Positions 22,481-35,360 of a stretch of DNA of 64,000 bases are shown one piece after another; the first letter of the stretch is position 1; each line of letters starts with the position of its first letter. This stretch comes from Nageia nagi. Taxonomy: Eukaryota > Pinophyta. The DNA lies in contig JBITNC010000001.1 of NCBI GenBank assembly GCA_050084985.1, positions 166,036,001 to 166,100,000 on the forward strand, in the 5' to 3' direction. The translations under genes were made by a program, and so were the position numbers. The notes under the pieces were generated by a model. It was not told the DNA's origin. It worked only from the letters and a program-made list of their open reading frames with translations, and ran no database searches.

Positions 22481-24250
22481 GCATATAGTTTAGCAACATC
22501 AATTTTAACTCTAAGGTTGATCTTAAAATAGTCTACGAAGATTTCTAAATGGATTTGAAAAATATGAATAGAATTTGGATTTAGTTTGTAAAATTATTAA
22601 GGGCATATTCAATGAAAGAGAATTTTCATTCTAATGTTTTATCTTAACAAAACTACGAGAAACATGATATTGTAACCCAAAAAAATCAAGATAATAGGAG
22701 CACTAACTTGGACAATACAAGGTGAATTTGAAGGCAGTAGTTGGGCGTAGGACCTAAAGGCTGCTTCTTGCATTAGCTGGGAGGTGTAGGTCGGGGAGTT
22801 GGAAAATGAGCTCCTGTAGCATAATATATAAGTTTGGCATATCAGGATCCTGATATAAGCTCGGTTGATGAGGCCATATCAAGATCCCAATATCTCTTAG
22901 GATCGAGGGCCCAAAATATTAGGATCCCGATATTTCTGATCTTGAATTTTCACTTAGTACTTCCTCTTTTAAGTGGACCCAACTTCTTACTTTCACCCAG
23001 TTTAGGATTTTATGAGGATGATGTTTCTTCAAATCAATCTTCAATTAGAAAAATATTTAAAACCTATTGAATTTGTAAATGACATCTCTTTCTATCAAGA
23101 TTTATAATCTTTATTGCACCAACTTCATAATGACTCAAATGCCTAAAAGCTCATTTGTGGTAGGAATTAACATTACCAACAATACTATTTGCAAACAATA
23201 TTTTCAATCTCTTTGTTATTATATGTTATATTCCCTCATTTCCTCATTCTACTTGCACTTGTTCATTTACTTTATTTGCACTCCTTCACTTACCCATTAT
23301 ATTCGCCTCTTTTTTTTTATCTTAATATATATTTTATATGGAAATATTAAGATTTAAATTATTCTTTTGAAATCTTCTTAAACTAATATTAGTCTCACAC
23401 ACAATTTAAATAAAATAAATAATATTAGAAAATCTTTAAATATATAATCATATATTTACTTTACCATTATATAAAATTATCATGTATTTGAATTCCTCCA
23501 AATTGTATGCATTTAAGCTTCAAAATAACTAAATAAAAAATTTCATGTATTAAATGAAATGAAATGTTATTAATGTTTAGAGTGGGTTGAAATGACCCAA
23601 AGGACTATGAAAAGAGTACATTGCAAACAATCAATAGGAGGTAAAAGTGTTATAGCAAATAATAAATAAATGAATAAATAAAAATAATGTATAACAAGCT
23701 CCATAAGGATTAGCGGGTCAACCTTAAGTGGGACTTGCCTTCAACCTCATGTACTAGTTTCCCTTAACATTCGATGTCAATGAATCACTACTAAAGAATT
23801 TGATTATTTGCCTTATCACGTCATTAGTCTGGAGTCCTGAAGATCTATTAGTACATTATCTAATGAGCTTGCTGATGTTTGGATGATCTGACATTGTTTC
23901 AAATCAATATCAGTATATCGCATCAATGTATTAAAATTGATGAAGTAAATTATGATAAATCAAAATTATAGAAAGTAAGATATACTTGAATGAAAAAAAT
24001 TTCTATTATCGAAATTGAATCACCTCCTTAATATAAAATCTAAGACAATATTAATCCTTATATTTAAAAAATAAAGATTAAAATATACTTTTACAACTAC
24101 ATAAAAAATAAATAATCTTATTTTTAACAAAAATATACTTTCCAAGCTAAATTGGTAAAGATAATAGTAACAAATAAGCACATGAACAATAATACCTAAG
24201 CACTATAGTACTCATTAATTATGGCCATAGATAAAATTATTGCGATGGAT
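22481..24250. other. AT-rich stretch without recognisable gene
   Basis: The 78-codon frame at 22,834-23,070 (plus) has no known motif. Within it GGATCCTGATAT, AGATCCCAATAT and GGATCCCGATAT recur, so it may be repeat-derived. The rest is AT-rich with no convincing features. Confidence 0.5.
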
Positions 24251-24499
24251 AAAGTTGCTTAATAGTCCAATCCAATCTGATGCTCCAGTATAAAGCCCTT
24301 GGATTTAACCTTTCGGTGGTTTTGGAGATTGGTTTGCTTTTCAGGTTCATCAAGGACAATATTTTGTTATGTAGATTAAGACATTGCCAACTATCTACCT
24401 CACATTTCCCACAACCACTTTAATCTTTAACAGCGCCATTCTGCATTTAGCAGTCGTTCTAGCTGCCCAAAAGCCAAAATTTGAGATTCCAGAAGGCCC

Positions 24500-24640
24500 C
24501 TCTGACGTTGGCGGATGATGTAAGCATGCATGACGTCAGCACATCCATCCAAATCACGTGGGCATCTCAGTCATTGTGGCCATTAAACTTTATTAAATGC
24601 CAGGCAATGCCCATGGGGAATATCACTCACACGTGGCTTT
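24500..24640. promoter_or_regulatory. Cluster of ACGT-core cis-elements
   Basis: Within 140 bp there are TGACG (24,503-24,507), the palindrome TGACGTCA (24,531-24,538), a G-box CACGTG (24,555-24,560) and CACGTGG (24,630-24,636). The stretch is markedly less AT-rich than its surroundings. TGACG/TGACGTCA are bZIP (TGA-class) sites and CACGTG(G) are G-box/ABRE cores, as known in plants. It lies ~700-850 bp beyond the WRKY stop codon, and no downstream gene is visible. It could be a remote enhancer, a promoter of a lost gene, or an unannotated transcript. Confidence 0.5.
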
Positions 24641-25359
24641 CATCAGGCTAGGCCCCATTGAAGGTTAATATTTGACAGCTTTTTTAGAGGAAGGGGGACC
24701 GTGATAAATGCTCAATATTACAACTTTAATGGTATTTCAGAAGAGTAAGAGGACAATTATTGCTTGTTCATAAAAGTTTTCAAATGATATTTCATATATT
24801 CATATTATTATAAAGAATATAATACACTATACCAATTAGAAAATCCACCAACAAGCACATCAAATCATCTTTACTAAATTAAAAAAGTTGATTTCAAAAA
24901 AAGATACTTAATCTATATCATAGCTACCAAAAGAAATATAAAATCAAAATAAATATTTAATTTTAAACTTAATCTCGTTATAAAAATTACTCAATTTACG
25001 AATTCATCTTCACAAACAAACCTATAATTCATCCAGAAGATATTCCCAACAAATCTATAGAGCAACAATAAACATGGAGCTAATTGAAATTCTTCATCTT
25101 ATTATTCCCAAGAAAAGAGGAGAACAGCATCCCCACATACAATTCACATGCCAATAATATATCACAATGAAGAAGTCATAACCCCATTCCCACTTATAAT
25201 TACATGTTGGTCTCAAGAACTTAAAACTTCCATTGAACCTTTTACAGTCATTGTAATTCGTAAACTTACAGTCATTGAAAATTCGTAGACTCGGAAAAGC
25301 ACACAAACTAGTCTACGTATAAAACAGCTTCAGCAATGTTAGATCCAAAATTAGTATAT

Positions 25360-26327
25360 CTAAGAGCATAGCCCGGCATTGACAACTACAATGGCGGGCT
25401 TGGAACCAGGCTGCTGCAACACTATGGGTTGTCCAATGTAATATATAACCGATGGGTTTTCATGGTTATGCTTTCCCTCGTACGTGGTAACGAGCATGGT
25501 TTGATCTTTCGGATCCCGTTCAACTCTCTTCGTAACGCCACAGTTGCTATCAGAACACCTGTAATAGCTCCTGGACACACCCACAGAACAATTCCAAACA
25601 AATCATAAGCTACATACCATATCAAAATTGGAAACCCAGAAAAAACTTTGAAAAAGTAAATAATTTCATCACTCTACAACGTCTAAATCTAAATATACCT
25701 GGGAAAAGGGCTGCTTTTAATGGGTTTCTTCCCATATTTCCTCCACTTGTAGCCATCCTCTAATACCTCCTCCTTGGATCTGGTCTTGAACACAATTTTG
25801 GACCCTTTTTCGGTGCTTCTCTTTCTCTTCTTACTCTTACTATCCCTACACAGATAAGGGAAACGAACCCGTTAGTCCTATTATGCAAAAAATCTGAACC
25901 TCTTTTGAAAAAGAGAACCTCTCAGTTAAAATACTTACACAATCTCTTCTGCTTCTGAAGCTTTTTTAGTGTCATTCTCGTCGAAAAGTTCAGATTGTTG
26001 GTCCTCAACGCATATTTCAGAATGTTGGTCTTCAAAACCCGAGTGACTGCTACCCACCACGTGACTATTTACAGTCACAGGTTCTATTTTGGGCTTCACC
26101 TCATCTTCATTGCCGTATTTAAGAAATGGGTCAGTCCATTGCAGGTCCTTGTCCATGCCCAGTTCATTACAAATACTAAAAGGCGGGTTTATCAACACAC
26201 TTTCATGGCTCCCAGCAATCGAATTGCTCAAGGGAGGATTCAGATAATCCATACTATGACATGGGCATTCCAAATTTAGACTCTGATGTTGGGGATTGGG
26301 GCAAAGATCCCAGAGGCAGACTTCCAT
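25360..26327 (-). CDS. Group IIc WRKY transcription factor with WRKYGKK variant (WRKY50/51-like)
   Basis: Three exons: 26,327-25,939, 25,845-25,699 and 25,570-25,360, joined by GT-AG introns (GTAAGT and GTATAT donors). They give 248 residues with matching phases. The acidic/serine N-terminus is followed by a basic nuclear-signal-like KKRKR (~135-139). The DNA-binding domain begins EDGYKWRKYGKK (~159-170) and its zinc site is C184-X4-C189-X23-H213-X-H215. The second intron splits the Arg codon before SYYRC, the conserved place for this class. WRKYGKK instead of WRKYGQK is known from Arabidopsis WRKY50, 51 and 59, which act in salicylate/jasmonate defence signalling and bind W-box DNA less typically. 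The start was chosen as the first in-frame ATG (GTCATGGAAG). The gene looks intact. Confidence 0.93.
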
Positions 26328-26429
26328 GACGTAGTAGGAAAGTATAAGAACTGAAGGAAAACTGAGACTTGTTCGGATCAGTCCTGACTATAAAATAAGG
26401 GGTAAAATTGTTTAAGTAGGCCAAACCTC

Positions 26430-26492
26430 TTGACCACTTAGTTTCCTGAAAGCTTCCTGGATATTGCTTTGCGTGGTGACGCCCTATTGACT
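26430..26492. promoter_or_regulatory. W-boxes and TGACG motif upstream of the WRKY gene
   Basis: TTGACC at 26,430-26,435, TGACG at 26,477-26,481 and TTGACT at 26,487-26,492 lie about 100-165 bp before the ATG. W-boxes in a WRKY promoter fit the auto- or cross-regulation common in this family. TGACG is the site for TGA bZIP factors in salicylate responses. The function is inferred from motifs only. No clear TATA box was identified. Confidence 0.5.
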
Positions 26493-26719
26493 TAGGTCCA
26501 TCTATCAATCCACATGGATTGTGATGGGTTTGTTGTTTTGAAGGCGAAAAATGAACAGTGAATCTGCGTTTGCGTTCACAACTACAAGAGAGATGAAGCT
26601 GCTCGAATCCCAATGCTTTCTCTCCTTTATGAATGGCCCGGATGCCCACTTCCCGTCTGAAACACGTTAGGCAACATCCAAATAAAAAGATAATATACAA
26701 GATACGGTTAGGTCTTTTG

Positions 26720-27785
26720 CGTGTATTGATGTCGACTCTGAAAAAAAATTACGTTTTAGGGTTGATTAAAGTTTTTTATTCAAAGAATTTGTTTTTATAT
26801 TAATTTATCTGAAAACATCTGCTTTTCCAAGCATATAGGTTTCATGTAATGTTTTCATATTAGGCGTCAGAATTTTGTTTCTTCACATCTAATCTGATAC
26901 AATATAACAAACATGAAAATGATCATATAAAGGAGTTATATATATATATATATATATACTATTACCATGATATGAGAGAATGGTAGAAAGGGTTTCAACA
27001 TTATGCTGAGATCATGAGAGTTATTATTTTTTATTAGACAATAAATTTATATATTGTAGGTATGTTTTTAGATTTAATTTATTATGTTTAGTAGTTTATT
27101 TGGTGTGTTTGTATTAATAGATTGAGTTTGTTATAATACATTAAAGGTTGGTATAAATTTATTTATCATTTTTCATTAATTTGAATCGTAAATTTATTCA
27201 AGTATTTTTTTTATGGGAGTTATAGTCAATGTTTTTCCTTGATAGAACACTTTTATAATAGTCTACATATTATTTGCATCCTTGTAGCAATGGATACTAG
27301 TATATGGAATACTTGTCATCTTTAGGGTTATTTGTAATGAGTCCTATAAAAAAAAAAGCAAATCTTGGTGAAATGATTTCAAAATTGGGGTGATTGTAGA
27401 TCAAAATCTCATAGAGGACTCAGTGAAATTTTAGAGGTTTTAAAAATATATTCTTAAAAAATGCTTATTTCATATGACTTTAAAAATATCTTTTTTCAGT
27501 CATGTTTGGACCCACTTCATATTTCAAGTTCTCTCATGACATATATATATATATATATATATATATGTTCATAATTGTAGTTTCAAAAGTATTCTATACA
27601 TTTGAAAAGCTCATAACTTAAAGACTTAATAGTATTAATGATTCTTAGTATTATGAATAAAAGAGGTTGAAGGCAAAATAATGAAAGCATGGGAAAACAC
27701 TCATTTTCTTATGATTAAGTAATTTTGAATTTTGTAAGAAATTGGATTAAATTAAATAATAAAAAAATCTATTAAATTCCAATAA
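26720..27785. other. Intergenic AT-rich stretch with two (AT)n microsatellites
   Basis: No gene is seen. Pure AT runs lie at about 26,938-26,958 and 27,540-27,566. The right end (AATAA, 27,781-27,785) is the target duplication of element D. Confidence 0.75.
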
Positions 27786-28171
27786 TGTTAGGAATTCACA
27801 AGATCTAAAATGGAATTTGAGCTAAATAACAAATAAAATACAAACTAGCAACATAACGAAATAGCAATATGAATCATAATGGTAGTAAGATCATAATAGA
27901 GAACTTTACTGATAACAAAATGAATTGCAAGCCGTTTCAAGGGGGCTACTTCCTTACAACTCAAAAATAATATATTTTTCAAGATAATGTTTATTCCTCT
28001 CCTACACATATTTATAATCCTGCTACCCTAACCCTAATCGATTGTTAATACAAAATGGTGATTCTCCTTACAAACCATGTCAATCCACCTTACAATTTAA
28101 TACATGTCGATGATAAAATTAATTAATTAAGGTACTATAAGTAAATGTTAGGATATGGGATCCTATAAACA
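27786..28171 (-). repeat. 3' LTR of chromovirus D
   Basis: 386 bp. On plus it starts TGTTAGGAATTCAC and ends CCTATAAACA. It pairs with 49,887-50,271. TATA-like TATTTATA (reverse) at 28,009-28,016. The adjoining polypurine tract is TGCCACCCTCCTTAAAA on plus (28,172-28,188). Confidence 0.9.
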
Positions 28172-28209
28172 TGCCACCCTCCTTAAAAGAGAGCTTTGTC
28201 ATCAAAGCT

Positions 28210-31200
28210 AAAAATTAGGAAATTATTGTTGAAGCTAATGAAGTATCTCCCAAGTTGCATCCTCAAGGATCAATTCATGCCACTAGATAAGAAATTCAGT
28301 AATGATATGGTTGCAAAGCTGATGTGTGCAATGATTTAGAATTACTTCAAGTTCGACCATGATTGATTCATCCTCGGTGAATTCGAGTAGTTTAGTTTGA
28401 ATAGTGGCCTAGGTTCCTAAGACCTTCTTAAGATAGGAGACATGAAATACAAGGTGAGTCTTGCAAGATGCACGTAGTGCTAATTTGTATGTTTTGGGTC
28501 TAATACATGGGAGGATTTTGTAAGGCCCATGAAACTTGGAAGCTAGCTTTGGGGTCCTTTTATCTTAAGAGATGTTTGTTGGTATGGTCAAAGCTACAGG
28601 AAAGCCATGTCATCTTCATGGAATTCCATCTCAATATGTTGTTGATAAGATTTTTGGTTCATTTGGTATTTATCCACTTGTAGATTCTCGCGAAGGATGT
28701 CTCCTTGATTGGTTAAGGTGGTGTCTATTGCTTGGACATTGGTGCTGCTAAGAATATAGGGACCACAATGGGTGGGGCTTGGCCATACAAGGATTCATAT
28801 GGGATCATCTTGATGGCAATATGATATGAAGTATTATACCACCATTCTACTAAGGGAATCGATTTAATGCAATGGATGGGTTGGGTCAAAGCAAAACAAA
28901 GGAGATATATGTCCAAGCACTTATTAATAATCTCTAATTAACCATTGGTTTGGGGTGATAGGTTAAGATCCTATTAAGCTAAGTACCTTAGAGCTTGAAG
29001 AATTCCTGTCAGAATTTATTGATAAAATGTATGGAGTTTGAAAATATTATCCAAAAAAAAATTGCACTACATTAACAGCCTTGTAGGGTGAGCTAAGGGG
29101 GAAAAATGTACATACTTGGACATCTTATCCACTACTACCATGATAACTATTTTTTGTAAGATTATGGAAGTCCTTAAATAAAATCCATAGAAATATCAGT
29201 TTAGGTTCTCTCTAGTATGGGTATAGATGAAGCAGATCTAGTGTACCAACTATCTCATCTTTTTTATCACTAATAAGCATCACATTCATAAATAAACTTC
29301 TTGATCATTAACTATTTCAATCTTGGCTAATATAAGGATCAGATCCCTCATGATATGATGATTTGGTAAGTAGTGTAATACAACCTTTGAACCAAAGAAT
29401 CCCATTGTGCCAAGAGAAATCAAGTTTGCTAGTAGGATTTTTCTTTAGGAATTGTATAATTATTTGAGTAAAGTTATCATGAAGTCATTCTTATTTTACT
29501 TGGTCAAGACATTGAGGTATTGGAGATGAGATGGCTTGAAGTACCATCGGCTCCCAAAATTTTCATCAAAGGGCATCTGCAACTATATTTTCACTACCTT
29601 TTTGATACACAATATCATAGTCATATACTAAAAGTTTGGGTATCCACTTTTGTTATTTAGTTTTAGAGATGTATTTTTTCAACAAACTATGATGGTCCAT
29701 TCGAATGAGAAAATATCAACTAATAAGGAAGGTTCTCCAATGTTGACCTGCATGAATAATATCAATCATCTCCTTTTTGTAGGTGGATTTAACCAAATGT
29801 TTATCTAAGAGGATCTTGCTTATGAAGTTCAACGATCATCCTTCCTGCATTAGCATAAGTCCAATTCATACTCCAGAGGGGTCACTTTCAATGATAAAAG
29901 TTTTGAAGAAATTGGTCATGGCCAAAACTACGATAGAACACATGGTAACCTTTAGTCTACAAAAGGATTCTTCTGTAGTGGTTGACCAATTAAAAGCATT
30001 AATTTTTAGCTAAAAGGTGAGTGGGACTATAATCTTTCCATAATCTTTCATGAATTTCCTAGAGTACCCATTCAATCCTAGGAATCCACATAAACTCTTT
30101 AGAGATTTGGGAAGATGCCAACTTTGCATATCATTAATCTTTAATGGATTCACCTTGAAACCCTATTCAAAAATAATATTCCCAAGGTACTTGAGCTCTT
30201 TACATCCAAAGGAACATTTGGAGCATTTGGTATACATTTGGTGTTCTTTGAGAATTTGCAAGATCTAATCTATCTAGGAAAAGTGATCCTCCTAATTCTT
30301 GTTGTAGATCAAAGTATCATTAAAGAAAAATAAAATAAATTTATGAAGGTAAGGGTGAAATACCTATTTAAGTAGACTTTGGGAGGTGGAAAGAGCATTA
30401 GTAAGGTGAAATGGTATTACTAAAAACTCATAGTGACCTTCATATGTGTAAAAGGCAATTTTGGGGATATCTTATTTGCAAAGCTTGATTTGATGGTACC
30501 CAGATCGAAGATCCAACTTTGATAAATATTTAGCACCATGTATTTCATCTAACAATTCATCAATGATAGGAATGATAAACTTATCCTTGATCATGATTTT
30601 GTTTAGGGCCTAAAAATCAATGCAAATGCACCATGACCCATATTTCTTACGAACTAGAAAAATATGAGAAGAGTAAGGGCTTTCACTAGGGTAAATAATA
30701 TCAACTACTAGAATATCCTAAAGTGGCTTCTCAATTTCATCCTTTTATAAATATGGATAGCAAAAAAGATTGTATGTTGGGAGGTTGAATCCCTAGAAGA
30801 AACTAGATGGCATGATCTTCAAGATGAGTGGGGTAACCTGTACAATTCCTCAAAAATACCTACATGATAGGATAATAGATGTTGGAGTTCCAATAATTCA
30901 CCAAGTCCTTACTCAATCGATTAAATTAAAAATAATTGTGCTACCATTCCCATGCCTTCCTTCTTAAGTAGTTTCTCCATGCAATGTGAACTAATAATTT
31001 ATGATGGCATGAATTTGAGTCCTTTAAGAGTATATTTGTATCCCCCAATTGTGAATTGCATCCAAATTTTATGAAAATTTCACAGAATAGGTCCTAGTGT
31101 CATAAGCCATTATACATCAAGGACCACATCACAACCTCGTAATGGTAAAACATACATATCACTTTGTATTTGGTAGTCACCCATACTGAGCTTGACATTG

Positions 31201-32512
31201 AGACATCATCCCTTGTAGAAACATTTCCCCCCATTCCCAATCATCACTTCAAAACTATTTTATAGGTGGATATAATAGTTGTATTATTTGGCAACATCAA
31301 GATTAATAGAATTGTGTGTACTCCTCAAATCAATCAAAACTATCAAGACTTGTCCCTTAAATTATCTATGATATTTCATAGTTTATGATGACAAAAAACT
31401 AGATAGGGCATCACAAGAAATGTCAAGAATAACCTTAATAGTTTGCTCTAGTTTCTCCATGATATTTTCCACTACATATTAAAGTATTTTCTCTTTCTAT
31501 TCGAAAGGGGTGTTTGCATCCAAGATGTATAATTTTTTAGTAGTGTAATGATAGCTTGGTCCAAATTTCTCATCATAATTATAACAAAGCCCCTTTTTCT
31601 TACACTCTTTTATTTATAAAAGAATAAAGCACTTTACTGATAATTGATGAGTTAGTTTTGGTCCACCTTGATAAGTGGGTGGTTTTGAAAAGGGTTGCTT
31701 GGAATATTTACATTGGGCATTGAACTTATCCTCAACTAATTTAGCAAAGCTTTATATATATTATGATATTACTAGGATTGAACATTTTGACTTCCTCTTG
31801 AATTTATTTCTTCAACTTGCTAATGAAATAACTTCAAAATAATGCTATATCTAGTCCCTCAGTATATTTTGCATGCTTCTCAACTTGATTTTGGTATTCT
31901 CTTACCATGGTTATTTTGCAAATGTTAGTGAGTGCACTTGTGAAGTCCATAAAATCACTTGGGTTAAATTTGATGAGAAGGTTCTTAGTGAAATTCCCTT
32001 AAGAAGGGTTTCCCTTTTTCTTTTCATACCATTATTACCATTGGATAGCTACATGCTCCAAGTGAAATGATGCAAGGTTGATCTCTTACGCCTCAAGGAT
32101 ATGATTCAAAGAAAAATATTATTATGTTTGATAAATCTAGCTAATGGGATCATCACCATCAAATATTAGAAAATCCAAATTGGTCATTCATGAAAGAACA
32201 AAGGCTTGTTACAATCCTTTAACAATGTTAATGGCTTGCCCAATGAGTGGTTGAGATCTATTTGACCCACTTGAAGTTGATGATATGTTTATAACTTATG
32301 CTTTTTGAAGAAGTTCCAAGTTTTTACTAAAGGAACCATAACTAGAAGTTATAGCTTCCATTGACTTTTTGAGTTCATCAAGGGAAAAAGGGAGGTGAAC
32401 ATCACCAATTAGTTCTACAATGTCATCAATTATTTGAGATAGTTTGTTGAGATCCAAGGATCTTTATTTGAGATAGTTTGTTGAGATCCAAGGATCTTCT
32501 CCCATCAGTCAT
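28210..32512 (-). pseudogene. gag-pol of chromovirus D (decayed)
   Basis: Gag begins MTDGRR at 32,512. A zinc-finger-like CKKKGLCYNYDEKFG segment lies near 31,600, with key Cys lost. The protease region (~31,330-31,040) ends with NVKLSMGDYQ, YVLPL and GCDVVL. Reverse transcriptase (~30,750-30,200) has [14 protein letters not shown] and FFNDTLIY at ~30,316, where the first catalytic Asp of FDD is Asn. RNase H lies at ~29,900-29,600. Integrase shows WWYNTSYH.AIKM.PYESLY (~28,850-28,780). A chromodomain-like end (ESIMVELEVILNH...ITEFLI.WHEL..EDATWE) sits at ~28,365-28,225. A 34-bp tandem duplication at 32,431-32,498 shifts the frame early in gag. Stops occur throughout. Confidence 0.88.
32431..32498 (-). 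repeat. 34-bp tandem duplication in gag of D
   Basis: TATTTGAGATAGTTTGTTGA and its following bases occur at 32,431 and again at 32,465. The 34-nt period is not a multiple of three, so it breaks the gag frame within the first ~15 codons. Confidence 0.9.
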
Positions 32513-32754
32513 CTTACTCTTTTAGGAAATTACTCTTTTTGGAAATTGAAAAAGTGTATGGGTGTTATATATCAAAATGATTAGCACAAAAAAATAACCA
32601 CAATGGGATAGGTATAAAAAAGATGATTTTTGAAATTTTATACTTTTGTTTTCTAAATAATTATATCCTATAGTAATGAACAAGCCTTATCAAAATCGAT
32701 TAATTCCTCACAGTTTGGGACATAATGTACTCCAATGTTTTTACCCATTTGGAT

Positions 32755-33593
32755 TGTTGACACCTAAAAGTGGTATCCTTAACATGGTCCCACTTAGGTG
32801 CAACTTTACATACATGTTTAATCATATTTAATCATATTGTAGTCATATTTTACCCTTATTATCATATATTTCTCAGGTTGTGTTCTTATGTTTATGTTAG
32901 GTACACTAGGATGATTCTAACCAATATTCAAGGGATCAAATGGCGATATCATATCTGATATAAATGTAAGTATCTCTAACCTAGGGAAAGCATATCAAGC
33001 TTACATATAGATAATTAGTACCCTCCTCTTGGGTATTTCTAAATGCCACTTATTGAGACTGGAATCTTGTTATCACTTGAGAGAATATCTATCATCCATC
33101 TTCTTGATCATATGCTTGGTTAGACTTGTAGTCATATTTGCTATCATCAATCCTTGTTGGCAAGCCTCATTCTTTTAGAATGTTGGCACTTGCATTGAAA
33201 TTTGTACCTATGCTGAGCTCTTAGAGATTAGCACCTACATTGAGCTCTTGGAGATTAACACTTACATTGGTATTTCTTCTACTATTGGCCTTGGGGTTTG
33301 CATAACAAGATCATTACTCTTCGATAAGTTCCTCCACCATATCATTGACTATGAAATAGGTAAGGCCACATAGGTATTTATCTTACACTTGATTCCTTTC
33401 TCATTAGTGTGTGTATCTTATTTTACATCTTAGCATCAATGTAATTTTGTTATTCTATTACTGCACTATTATATTCCATTATTCATGTATGTTTCTTTGA
33501 GTTTAATTAGCTTAGATAAATCATAATTAAATATTTATGTATATTTAGTTCATTTAGGATAAAACCCTAGGTGTACCAAAATATATATCAACA
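32755..33593 (+). repeat. 5' LTR of Tat-like element E
   Basis: 839 bp, starting TGTTGACACC and ending ATCAACA. It is matched by 48,676-49,455 (780 bp). The extra length includes a 27-bp tandem duplication, TGAGCTCTTAGAGATTAGCA and following (33,214-33,240 and 33,241-33,267), which is single in the other LTR. Confidence 0.9.
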
Positions 33594-33596
33594 TAT

Positions 33597-33607
33597 TGGT
33601 GCCCACC
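33597..33607 (+). other. Primer-binding-site-like sequence of element E
   Basis: TGGTGCCCACC follows the 5' LTR by three bases, where a tRNA primer site is expected. The primer tRNA is not identified. Confidence 0.55.
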
Positions 33608-34036
33608 TTTTATAGCATATTATTTCTCTTAATTAGGGTTAGAATATAAAGTGCTCTCAAACCTACCTTTCTTTTTACATCAAGAACCCTAGGGTTCTTG
33701 GTTGCATTTAATCAAATATTTTGTGAGTATGATAGAAATGGAGAACATAACTCTCTAATTCTTGATCAAATTGATGGTAATTCTCAATTTTCAAACTCTT
33801 ATTGTAAAGGCATCTACACCTTTAGTCTAGGTCATCAATCAATCTAATGTGGATATGCACATCAATGAAGATGTTGCCATTAATGCCAACACTAATAGTA
33901 GCATGAATGTTGGTAACTAAGCATCTAATTTAGGTACCTTCATAAATAAATAATTCATACATATTAAGTCTTAGGTTGCATTGCTTAGGAATAAATTCAT
34001 ATTTTGTGTAGATCGTATAGAGAATAAGGGTAACTG

Positions 34037-35355
34037 TTGAGCATGGAGATTCATAATACAATCCTTGTTGGTATAGATAAGGATATTGAATTTGAAAATT
34101 TCAATGGTGAGATTGATTCTATAACATACCTTCAAGAATTTGAATACATTATGGAGCTTAAATATGGGATTAATGATCATTTAAAATTAAAGTATTTTCC
34201 TATAAGTTTAATCGATGAAGCTTGCAAGTGGTTTCATAGTTTGAAACCATGTTCTATATCATCATATCAATAATTGAAGGAACAATTCAAGGCTCACTTG
34301 AGGTGCAATCTAAATAAACCTATTGATTTGATAGATTTTATTGATTGCAAATAAGAACAAACAAAGAGGTTGAATAATGTTTCCCCTAAATTCATCAAGC
34401 TTTGGAGGTCCATTGAACAAAAGGTGAAAGAGAGCTTCATTGTAAAGATATTTCTTAAAAATGTTAATCATGTTCTTGGTGAAAAATGGCTTGAGCATGT
34501 TAATGGTTCATTTATGCATATGATTCATTTTCTTATTGATAAAGAAGAATTATTAGTAAATTCTAACTTTCTCAAGTACACATCCTCCTCCTCTAGCAAA
34601 AACAATAATAGAAGATCCTATAGAAAAAAGATGATACTCTAGTTATTGCAGTTGAACCATCTAACCAAGAAAAATCCAAAGATAGAATATTAGCCAAAGA
34701 ATTATACCCACTATCAGTAAAACCTAATCAAGTATTTAAGGAATGTCTAGAAAAAAGTCTAATCAAATAGATTTACGAAAAAGAATATGGAACTAATGAT
34801 GAAAAGCCTAGCTAGTATAGGGATAACCAATTCTACAAATATCATCAAATTATAGGGAATAATACAAGAGGTTGTTGTGTTTTGAGAAAGAAATCAAAAT
34901 ACTTAGTGGATAGTGTTACAATTTCATATGAAAATGATATACTCAAAGTCAAATCTCAAGACCTACCTTCCATAAATATGGTGAATATGATTATTTATAA
35001 TGATAATGATGAACCTATTAAGTTTGATGATGAATTCAGTGCAAAAGCATATACAAATGCAGGTTCAGATTTGAAACAAATATGCAATGCAGACATAAGA
35101 TCAAAGAAAGGTATTCATAACCTAGTTTTTGCTACAAAAGAGGTACCTTTTAAATATTCTCTTAAGGAAAATAAGAAAGATCAATGCAAAAAGAGTACTC
35201 TACAAAATCTCAAAAATACAAATGCTAAAATCAATTTTCTTGAGTTGTTTAAAATATCTAAAGAATATAGACTAGTATTATTTGAAATCCTTAGTGGTGT
35301 TGATGTTTATATATATATTTCTACTAGCTCATTGGTAGTAATGATTGGTTGTTTC
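34037..35355 (+). pseudogene. gag and following region of element E, upstream of C
   Basis: Gag-like segment: FNGEIDSITYLQEFEYIMEL, then LKYFPISLIDEACKWFHSL (34,100-34,240), the retrotransposon gag fold seen before stop codons. It continues in another frame (FIKLWRSIEQKVKESF; ~34,390) to a Lys/Ser/Asn-rich end. An open stretch of 161 codons from 34,882 (SVTISYENDILKVKSQD...) is probably the spacer to protease. It runs into the 5' target duplication of C (35,356-35,360) and resumes at 42,790. Stops separate the pieces. Confidence 0.7.
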
Positions 35356-35360
35356 AAGAA

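Noticed and set aside
26254-26700. 148-codon minus-strand frame overlapping the WRKY start
   Set aside because: It is in a different frame from the WRKY exon 1, covers its 5' flank and shows no domain. Best explained as a chance frame in upstream sequence.
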